NCBI RefSeq assembly: GCF_001401755.1
Contig: NZ_KQ474104.1
Span: 1-64,000, forward strand
DNA from: Aquimarina longa SW024
GTDB lineage: Bacteria > Bacteroidota > Bacteroidia > Flavobacteriales > Flavobacteriaceae
Direction: 5' to 3'
DNA: 64,000 nt
Under the pieces are notes generated by a model, which saw only the letters and a list, made by a program, of their open reading frames with translations, searched no databases and was not told where the DNA came from. Position numbers and translations under genes: made by a program. Below, one piece after another: positions 12,501-24,500 of the stretch. Positions within the stretch are counted from its first letter, which is position 1. Each line of letters opens with the position of its first letter.

Positions 12501-15500
12501 TACATCCACTATCCTGCTCTATATAGTTTATACGTTCTTCTGGATAATTTGGGTCTATCGGCACATAAGTTGCTCCTATTTTTTGTATCGCTAAAAGGGC
12601 AACAATAAGCCAATTACTTCTTTCTAATTTTACTGCTACAAAGTCTTCTTTTTCTACGTCATAGCCTGCTAATAAATAATTAGCCATTTGATTAGAATGT
12701 GTATTTAGCTCTTCATACGTCCATTTTTGCTCTTCATAAACCAGTGCTATTGCTTCTGGTGTTATCTCTACTTGTTTATTAAATAATGTTGTCAGAGTTT
12801 CTTTTGGAAATTCTACAATTGTATCATTATAGAGATTCAATAATTGATTTTGTTCGGATATAGGTAGTATCGGTACTGTTGTTATACCTGCACTTGGATT
12901 TTCTGTAATATTAGTTATCAATTCTGTATAATGGTGTGTCATCCGTGCTATAGTCTCTTCATTGAATAACTCTGTACAGTATGTAATCTCTAATGAGATT
13001 CCTGACTCTTTTTCTTCTGCTACTAATGTTAGGTCACAGACAGAAGAAGTTATATCTAATGTTCTCATACTGATATCTATTCCTTCTAATGCTACTGCTC
13101 CTACATCTGGAGTATTTTGTAGCACAAACATTACCTGAAATAATGGGCTCATACTCATATCTCTGGTTTCAACGACACTTTCTACTACTTTTTCTAAAGG
13201 AGCTAATTGATGTTCATATGCTTCTAATGTTGTTGTTTTAACTTGTTGTAAAAAATTCAAAAAAGAAAGATCATTACTGAGATTACTGCGTATCGCTAAT
13301 GTGTTTACAAAAAAGCCTATTACATCTTCTGTTTCTTTTTGTGTTCTATTTGCTATTGGTGTTCCTACGCATATATCTTCTTGATTACTGTATTGATGTA
13401 GCAGTACTTTAAATGTTGCTAACAAGACCATAAACAGCGTTGCCTCTTGTTCTTTGGCAATATGATATAATGATTGGGTCAATTCTTGATCTAATGAAAA
13501 CGAAAAAGCAGCCCCTTTTTTACTTTGTATTGCCGGACGTGTGTAGTCTAATGGAAGCATCAAAGAGCTAACTCCTTTTAATTTTTCTTTCCAATATTCT
13601 AATTCTTTGTCTAATACTGCTCCTGCTACATATTCTCGTTGCCATAATGCATAATCTGCATATTGTATTTGTAGTGCTGGCAAGTCAATCTGTGCTTCTT
13701 GCTGTAATGCTCTGTATATCGTTGCTAATTCTCTTATTAATATACTATTAGACCATCCATCACTAGCAATATGATGAAATACTCCTCCCAAAATAAAAGA
13801 TTCTTTTGCTTGTTCGAATACACAGATCCTGAGCATATAATCACTGTATAAGTCGAAGGGTCTATCTATAAATTTTGTGATTTGACGTTCTAGGTCTTCT
13901 GAAGTTTCTATAATTGTCCTCTCCAATGACCAATTCTCTGCATCCATTATTTTTTGATATCCCACTCCTTCTTCTTCATATATCACCGTTCTTAGTACCT
14001 CATGTCTTGAGATAATTTCTCTTAATGCGCGCTCTAAAATATCTATGTTTAACGCTCCTTTTAGATCAAGAGATATTGGCATATGATACTCTATACTACC
14101 TTCTAATTGATCTATAAACCATAAACGTTCCTGACTAAAAGATAGTGGTACTAAAACATCTTGTTTTCTTTTGGTTATTGCTGGAAGTGTCGATTTTTGA
14201 CTAGATACTGCTACTTGTTGTTCTTGTTGTGCAATGGTCGGGTTAGCAAAAATCTCTCTAATAGTAAGTTCTACTGTCATTTCTTTGCGTATAGCAGAAA
14301 CTAATTGAGTAGCTAATAAAGAGTGTCCTCCTAATTCAAAGAAATTATCATGTACTGATATTTTTTCTATGCCTAATACTTGTTTCCATATTCTTGCCAA
14401 TTGTACTTCTGTTGCATTGCGCGGTGCTTCATAAACTGCTGTTGTTGCTTCGAATATTTCTTTAGCTAATAATATCTTTTTGGCTATTTTACCATTACTC
14501 GTTAGTGGCATTTCTTCTAATGATAGCCATAATTGGGGTACCATATATTCTGGTAATACTGCTCTAATTTCTGACTGGATGGCTTGTTTATTAAAATCAC
14601 CTTCTGTGACTACATAACCTACTAATTGATTATTTCCTTTTATATCTGGTTTTGTTAGAACACAACTATGCCGCACTCCTGCAATTTTAGAGAGTACACT
14701 TTCTATTTCTCCTAATTCTATACGATATCCTCTTATCTTTACCTGATCATCCTTACGCCCTATATACTCTATAGATCCATCTGGCAACCATCTTCCTAAA
14801 TCTCCTGATCGATATAGTTTTTCATTTGCTTTAAAAGGGTGATCAACAAATTTTTCATTTGTTAATTCTTCTCTATTCAGATACCCTTTTGCTAATCCTG
14901 CTCCGGATACACAAATTTCTCCTGTAACACCTATAGGAATTAATTGCATAGCTTCGTCTAAGATGTAGCAGGATAACGTAGGAATTGCTTTTCCTATGGT
15001 ACTGGTTGATCTGGTTACATCTTCTTTAGTCAACTCTTTATATGTAACATGTACTGTGGTTTCTGTAATACCATACATATTGATTAGTTTGCAATCTGGT
15101 AGTATCGCTTTCCATTGTTGTAACTGTATCGGATTTAAAGCTTCTCCTCCAAAAATCACATACCGTAATACTATCTTTGATACGTCTTCTAATAGTTCAT
15201 CTTGTAAAACATAGAAAGATTTTGGGGTCTGATTTAGTACTGTTACCTTCTCTTCTTTTAGTAATCTACTGTAAGCGATTACATCTTTGGTGGTATCCTT
15301 AGGAACAATCACTAATCGTCCTCCAAACAATAGCGCTCCAAAAATTTCCCATACTGAAAAATCAAAACAGAACGAATGAAATAACGTCCATACATCTTGC
15401 TCATTAAAATCAAATAATGGAGTATCGTTCTTAAATAATCGAACTACATTTTCATGAGAGATCAATACTCCTTTTGGATTACCTGTCGATCCTGATGTAT

Positions 15501-18500
15501 AGATTATATAAGCCAAGTCTGATGATGATAATTCTTGATATATTACTGCCTCTGTAGTATTGGTATATTCTTTTTGATCTAATAAGATAACGTCTATATC
15601 TCCATTAGGCATCAAAACATCTTGACTATCAGATTTGCTTATTACGATTTCTAATGAAGAGTCTTTTATGATATAGTCTATACGGTCTTTTGGATATCCT
15701 GGATCTATCGGAACATAAACTCCTCCTGATTTTAGTATCCCTAATATTCCTATAATCATATCTAAAGATCGTTCAAGACATATACCTACTAAATCTCCTT
15801 TTTTAACTTCTTTAGTGATCAAAAAGTTTGCTAATTGATTTGATTTATCATGTAACTCCTGATAGGATATACTTTTATCCATATAGGTAACAGCAGTATT
15901 ATCGGGATACAGAAGTACTTGTTCTTTAAAAATATCAACTATTGTTTTTTCTTTTGGATACTTTACTTCTGTATCAACAAAACTTTCTAGTAATTGGTGT
16001 TCTTCTGGTGCAGTCAGTAATGACAAACACGCTATATTTTGATCTAGATTTTTGATAATACTAGATAGTAATTCTTGATAGTGGTTTAACATCCGGCGGA
16101 TAGTGCTTTCTTTAAATAAAGCTGTGCAGTATTCTACTCCCAGAGAAATTTTACCATCTTTCTCTAATGCCATTAATGTTACATCAAACTTAGAAGTATT
16201 AATCTCGTATTCATACTCGGATAATGTTAGACCGTCTATCTCTAATGTTGTTTGATCTGTTGTATTTTGTAATACGAATAAAACCTGAAATAGTGGAGAC
16301 ATACTCATATCTCTACTCTGTAAAACTTTTTCTACCACTTTCTCAAAAGGAGCTTGCTGATGTTCATAGGCATCTAGTGTTACTTCTTTTATTTGCTGTA
16401 GTAGTTCTCTAAATGTTGGCTGATCGCTTAAATCACTTCTTAATACAAGTGTATTGACAAAGAACCCTATGATATCTTCTATATCTTTTTGTGGTCTGTT
16501 AGCTACAGGAGTCCCAACGCTGATATCATCTTGTCCGCTATATCTAAATAATAAAACCTTAAATGCAGATAATAATAGCATAAACAGGGTTACTTTCTCT
16601 TCTTTACAAATCTCTTTAAGTTGACTTGTCATTTCTTCTTCTAACCAGAACATCATACTTGCTCCTTCCATGCTCTGTACTGAAGGACGTGTATAATCAG
16701 TTGGTAAAAGAAGGGGTGCTATCCCATCTAATTTTTGTTTCCAATATGCTAATTGTTCTTCTAATGCTGATCCCTGAGTATATGCTCTCTGCCAAATTGC
16801 ATAATCAGAGTATTGTAATAACAGATTTGGTTTTTCATATTCTTTACCAGATACATATGCATTATATATTTCTGTAAATTCCTTAATCATTAAATTAATT
16901 GACCATCCATCACTAGCAATATGATGAAATACAATCGCTAAAATATGAGTATCCTCTGTTAGTCTATATAAACAAGCCTTAAGCATATACTCTTTTGAGA
17001 GATCAAACGGTCTCGCAATCAGCTGTGCTAGTTTATATTCGAAATTTGATTCTTTTTCTAAAGCTTCTTGCTCTAAGTACCATCCTTCTATGTCAATAGT
17101 TTTTGTATATCTACTATCATCTTCTGATACAATAACTGTTCGTAACACCTCATGCCTTTGTATAATTTTTTTAAAAGATGCTTCTATTATAGTACTATCT
17201 GGAGTTCCTTCTAGTCTCAATACTAATGGCATGTGATATGCAATACTTCCTTCCATTTGGTCTAAAAACCATAATCGTTCCTGACTAAAAGATAGTGGTA
17301 TTTTGTTTTGATCTTTTTGTCTCGTTATTAGAGGAATTGTTTCTTTTTTATAATGTGTTCCTATAAATAATGCCAATTGCGATATAGTAACGTTATCAAA
17401 AACATCTCTAATGGTTATTTCGACATTCATTTCCTTTCTAATCGCCGAAACTAGTCGTGTTGCCAGTAATGAGTGACCTCCAAGATCAAAAAAGTCATCG
17501 TATACTCCTATTTTTTCTATTTTTAATAATCGTTGCCATATCCGGACTAACTGTATTTCTGTTTCATTACGAGGAGCAACAAATTTAGAGTTATGCATAT
17601 TGGATAACGCTACTTCTGGTAATGCTTCTCTATTAATTTTTCCGTTACTAGTTATAGGCATCGTATCTAATGTGATCCAAAATTGTGGGATCATATATTC
17701 CGGAAGCTTCTGCTTTAATTCTTCTATAGCATCATTTTTATTAAAATCAACCTCAGAGACAACATATGCTACAAGATACTTCTCTTCTTCTTGGTTTGTT
17801 TTTGCTACAATACAACAGTTTTGTATGGTGTCTATTAGTGATACCATACTCTCTATTTCTCCAAGTTCAATTCGATGTCCTCTAATTTTTACTTGATTGT
17901 CTTTACGCCCTATAAACTCGATAGTACCATCTGGCAACCATCTGGCTAAATCTCCTGTACGATAGATTCGTTCTCCTGATATAAAAGGATTAGGAATAAA
18001 CTTTTCTGCTGTTAATTCTTCTTTATTTAAATATCCTCTGGCTACTCCTTTTCCTGAAACGCATAATTCTCCTACTATACCATGTGGTTGTAAGTTTAGA
18101 TCTTCTGAAAGTATATATACTTTTGTATTATCAATTGGTTTACCTATAGGAATTTTATTGATAATCTGCCCATCAAAAACGGTAGCACAGATACTAGTTT
18201 CTGTTGGTCCATATGCGTTTATATATTGTCCTGTCTTAGCAAATGTTAATGCTTGTTCTATTGGTGCTTCTTCTCCTGCTGTAATTAGCATTTTTATAGT
18301 ATGTAGTTTTTCTACATCTAGTAATTTTAAATATGCTGGAGGTAATGTTGCCCAAGTAATGGTATGCTTCTCTAGATATTTTGTAAATAGTTCGGTATCT
18401 TTTTTTATGGAATCTGGTATGATACAAAGTCTTGATCCTGTAAGCAGTGCTGTTAGTATTTCCCATATCGATGCATCAAATGATGAGTTGGCAAATTGTA

Positions 18501-21500
18501 AACAGTGTTCTGCAGTACCTATAGCATACTGCCGCTTCTGCGATAAAATGGTATTTACAATCCCTCCATGTTCTATTAATACTCCCTTAGGAAGTCCTGT
18601 AGACCCTGATGTATAGATAATATATGCTAGATCTTCTGCTTTTATCGAAACAGGTATGTCTAGAATAGTATACTCCTTACTATTGTTTTTAAAATCTGAT
18701 AATAAATGGTCATCTATACTGATCTTACATTGACTATCTTCTTCAATATATTGAATACGTTTTTCTGGATAGTTTGGATCAATAGGTAAGTATACTGCTC
18801 CGCTCTTTATAACGGCCAAAAATGAAATGATTAACCATTCACTACGCTGCAACTTAACTGCTATAAAATCTTCTTTTTCAATACTATGATTAGACAGTAG
18901 ATACTGTGATAATGCTGTAGAAAGTTTATCTAATTGTATATATGATAATGATACCCCCTCATACATTACTGCTATATGATCTGGGTTTTTAGAAACTTGT
19001 TGCTGAAATAAAGTGATAATCGTTTCTTCTGTATCATATGTTACCTCAGTAGCATTATACTGCTCTAAAACTAGCTTTTTCTCATTGTCTGGTACTATAC
19101 AAATATCTTCTATAGCTTCAGAGGTATTTGGAGATACCATTTGCTGCAATACTTCCTGAAGGTGTCCTTGAATATTTTTAACTTCTGTTTCTTCTATAAG
19201 AGATGTATTATAAATGAATTTAATACTCAATTCATTATTAAATACTGTTACTTCTAATGCTAAAGGATAATTTGTTTGCTCTTTAATCTCTATAGTATCT
19301 AATTCTAATAAAGCTTCTGCAGTAGATAGGGTTTCTGATACTGGGTAATTTTCAAAAACCATAATGGTATTGAATAGATCTCCTTTTATAGGACTAAGGC
19401 TTTGTATATTAGCTAAACTAGTATATTGATGCTCTCTACATAGTGTATGATTTGATTGTAATGCTACTAGCCATTCGGATATAGTCATCCCTTTTTGTAT
19501 AGTTGTACATAACGGAATCGTATTAATATATAATCCTATTCTGTTTTCCGAATTTTCTAATTCTGCGGGTCTTCCTGATACCGTAACTCCTAATGAGACA
19601 CAATTATTACCTGTATATCTCGATAATAATAGTGCCCATGCTCCTTGCATAATCGTATTCACTGTTACGTGATTTGATTTTGCATATGCTTCTACTTTTT
19701 GAGTAAGATCTGAGGTTATCTCTAGAGTATTTTCTTTAAACTTTCCTATTGCTTTAGTACTAGAAACTGTTTTGTTTTTTACAAAGGGTAGTATGGTTGG
19801 TGATACTGCTTTTTTTATATACTCTTTCCAAAATGTTTCTTCTTCTAATACATTTCTAGTATTAATATACTTTATGTAATCCTCGTATATATCCTCTTTT
19901 ATCTCTGGTAACGTTTCTTTTTCTAATATCGTTTGATATACCTTTACAAACTCTTTTATCAATATAGCCATTGACCAACCATCTATAAGTATATGATGAT
20001 TCGTAATAATCATTTGATAAGAATCTTCTTCTATTTTTAGTAGTGTAATACGTAATAAAGGGCCTTCATTAAGGTTAAACCCTAGCCTACGATCTGACTC
20101 TAAAAAAGAAGCTATCTTTTCTTTTTGTTCTATAGGAGTGAAATCACTTATGTCTATCTCATGAATTGGTATTTTCATAGTGCTATGCACTAATTGAACT
20201 GGTATACTCAATTCTTCATAAGAAAATACAGTTCTTAGTATACTATATTTCTGAAGTAAATAATTCCATGATTCTGTTATTATATCTATCTGTACATTTT
20301 CTTTAAAAGCCATACCTACTTGAACGATATAGGTTTCTGCATTAGCTTCTTCGTATAATTCATGAAACAACATCCCTTCTTGTAAAGGGCTTAATTTATA
20401 TATGGATTGAACTTCGATATTCTTTCCTTTAGTAGTTTTATAAAAAGCATCAAATTCTTTATATCCTATTTCTTTTCCTAATCCATAATCAGATGGGGTA
20501 AACTCCTTTTCTGATTTATATATACAATGACTAATCAATAGCTGTAAATTATTTAGATATTGGTTTGCCAGTTCTTGTGTCGCTCGACTGTCGAATTTCT
20601 GTGATGAATACTTCCAAGTTATTCTTAATTCTCCATCGATAATCGCACTGTCTATTACAAAAGTATTATGAAATGGTATGCTATGATCTATTTCTGCCTC
20701 GCCTACAAATCCTTCTTCTTTTTTAAACCAGTCATTTGTAGTAATAATTGTATCTAATTGTCCTAAATAATTAAATACGATATCCCATTCTACTGATGCC
20801 AAAGTTTGTTGTATATTCTCATCATTATTTAAGTAGCGTAAAGCCCCATACCCTAATCCTTTATCAGGTACATTTCTCAGTTCTTCTTTTACATGCTTTA
20901 TTACATCTGCTAATGCTGCCTTATCTGGTAATGAAAAAGAAACTGGATATAAGCTAGTGAACCATCCAACTGTATTGGTAAGGTCTATGGTATCAGATAT
21001 CTGCTCTCTACCGTGCCCTTCTAATCCTATTACAATTTCATTCTTCTGGAAGGACTCTTGTATTGTCAGGGCTAAACAACTTAGTAATATATCTTGTATC
21101 TCTGTAGTATAGCTATGGTGTACTTCTGTTAGTAGTAATGCGGTATCTTTTTTATTAAGGATACTTTCATATTTTACAACAGTATTTTGATTGGGTATTC
21201 CTACAGGATCTAGATTTGGTAATGGCTTGTATACTGATGCTATTGACTGCCAATAGGGTACTTGTTCTTCTACAGTCTTACTATTTGCATACTCTTGTAG
21301 TACAGAAACCCATTGACGATATGAGCTGCCTTTAGGGTCTAATTCTATTTCTTTTTGCTGAGCAACCATCTCCAAAATTCTTCCTAAATCCTCTATTAAA
21401 ATTCGCCATGAAACAGCATCTATAACTATGTGGTGTGCTACTATAAATAGTTTATTTGCTTCTTCAAAATCTGGGGTTTTAATCCATACTACTTTAAATA

Positions 21501-24500
21501 GTATTCCACTATCAACAGATATCATCTGTTGATATTTAGTACAATATTCTTTTGATATTATATTTAATTGTTCTGGATTTCCTACCTCATGCAGGCGTAC
21601 TACTTCGATAATGTTGGTGCAATCGTCATAATATTGATTCCATTTGTTTTCTTCTTTTCTATATTGAAAACGTAATCCATCATGCTTGGATATCAACGCT
21701 TGTATCGCTTGTTCTAGATATAACTGTGATAGCTTTTTGTCTACTGATACTAAGAGCGATTGGTTAAAGAATGTATCTTTTATGTACATCTTCTCAAAAT
21801 ACCATTGCTGGATTGGTAACAATTCACAACTTCCTTCTAATTTTCCTTGCTCCGTTACGATCTCAATTGCCTGTGTATTTACAATTTTTGCAAGCTTATA
21901 GATCGTTTGGTGTTCGAATATATCTTTGGGCTGTAGATGATACCCGGCACGTTTCATACGACTTATTACCTGAATTGTAATAATAGAGTCTCCTCCTAGT
22001 TCAAAGAAATTATCATAGATACCAACTCTTTCTATCCCTAATAATTCTTGCCATATCAGTACTAATTGTTGTTGTATATCATTCTGAGCAGGTACATACT
22101 CTTTTGTAGATAAATCTAAAGTACCTGGATCAGGAAGTCGTTTTTTATCCGTTTTCCCATTAGTTGTTAAAGGCATACTATCTAGCATTACCCATAACTT
22201 TGGTACCATATACTCTGGCAATTTCATTTCTAATTCTTCCTGTAAATCTTCTTTATCTACATCCTGTTCTGAGACAATGTAACCTACTAATCGTTTATTA
22301 CTCATAGTATCTGATTTTGCTAAAACACAACATGATTTAACACCGTCAATTGTAGCAAGCACATTTTCTATTTCTCCTAATTCTATCCGATACCCTCTAA
22401 TTTTTACTTGATCATCTTTTCTACCTATAAATTCTAAATTTCCATCAGGTAACCATCGTACTAAGTCCCCTGTACAATACATCAGTGTATGCTCTACAAA
22501 GGGATTGGTTATAAATTTCTTCTGAGTTTCTTCTTTGGCATTAAGATATCCTCTCGAAAGACCATCTCCTGCTACGCATAATTCTCCTATAACTCCTTTA
22601 GGCTGTAGCTGTGATAAACTCTCATCTAATACGTATGCTGTACTGTTTTGTATTGGTTTTCCTATAGGTAAGTCTGTATCATGAATAGTATTAATGGTAT
22701 AGGTCGTAGAAAAAGTGGTATTTTCTGTTGGTCCATATCCATTTATAATCTGAATATTTGGGTATTTACTAAGAATTATATTCGTATACCTATACAATAC
22801 TTTATCTCCTCCTACTATGATATAGTTCAGTTTTTCAAAAACTTCTGGATCTTCTTCTGCAACCTGATGAAACCAAGATGCTGTCATCCACATTGTATTT
22901 ATGACATTTTTTTCTATGCTCTTTTTTAGCACTTCAGGATTTAGTAAGCTTTGATTGTCTGTAATGACTAATTTACCTCCATTTAATAATGTACCCCAAA
23001 ATTCTATAGTAGCTGCATCAAAAGAGATTGATCCTGTTGCTAACCAAGCTGTATCTGTACCTAAGGGGACATAGTCACAAGATTTAGCTAATCTTACAAT
23101 ATTTTGATGTGCTATCATTACTCCTTTTGGTATTCCTGTAGAACCCGAGGTATATATGATATATGCTAAATTTTCTGCTGTAATTAATTTTACATTAAGT
23201 CCATTAGGGTACAGTTCTTTGCTTGCTTCAAAAGATTCTAAAATCTCTGTATCTATAATTAGCTTAGCTTTTGTATCCTTCTTAATATGGTTAATTCTAG
23301 ATACGGGGTAACTAGTATCCATAGGAACATATGCACATCCTGTTTTTAGAATTGCTAGCATTGAAATAGCTAACCATTCTGTTCGCTCTACTAGGATTCC
23401 TATTAGATCTTCTGATCGTAATGAATATGTAGCTAATAAATAGTGTGCTAACTGATTAGATTTTTCTTCTAGCTCTTTATAAGTAAGCTGATTTTGATCA
23501 GAAACGACGGCAATATGATTAGGTGTTTTTTCTACTTGTTCTCTAAATAGTGTTACTACTGTTTTCTCTTTGGGATACTCTATAGTAGTATCATTAAATG
23601 TTTTTAGAATTTCTTTTTCTTCTGCTGAGGATAATACAGGTAACTTATGTATTGATTGATTCGTATTAGCTACAACACTATGTAGTAATTGCTTATAGTG
23701 TATTGCTATCTGTGAAATTGTTTCTTCTGTAAATAGTGCTGTATTGTATTCTATTAAAAGTTTAAATCCTTCTTGTTGCTCATCTAAGATAAAGGTAAAA
23801 TCATATTTACATGTAGGGTTATCTATTTGGTAATGAGAGGCTGTAAACTTATCTAACTTAAACTCGCTTGCTTCAAACGAATTTTGTAATGTAAACATTA
23901 CCTGATATATAGGTGAGCTATGCAGCTCTCTATGAGGGGCTACATGTTTTACTACTTCCTCAAATGGGATTACTTGATGCTTATATGCTTCTAAATTGGT
24001 TTCTTTTACTTGCTGTAGTAAACGATCAAAACTAACTTCTTCTGATATAGTACTTCGGATAGCTAAGGTATTCACAAAAAAGCCTATTAAACGTTCTACT
24101 TCTTTTTGCCTTCTATTGGCTATTGGGATCCCTACACATATATCTCTCTGTCCACTATATCGATGCAGTAATACTTTAAACACTGCTAATACTGTCATAA
24201 ACAAGGTAACTCCTTCTTGTTTAGATAATTTCTCAAGATCTGTTTTTAGAGTATTCTCGATATCAAAAACTAATGTTTTTCCTTTTTTAGAAGATTCCTT
24301 AGAAGGTAAAAAATCATACGGAAAATTTAGAGGAACGACTCCTTGTAACTTGTTTTTCCAATAGATCAATGAATCTTCTAGCACACTACCCCTTAGGTAA
24401 TTATTCTGCCAAATTGCATAATCTGCATATTGAACTGGTAATGGTGGTAATGATGGTATATCTCCTGATAGGTACTCATTATATAGTGTTGTAAACTCAT

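Noticed and set aside
7386..24364. Many plus-strand ORFs of 60-122 residues inside the NRPS
   Set aside because: They lie opposite the intact 6833-residue reading frame, which has full domain motifs throughout; they are antisense shadows.
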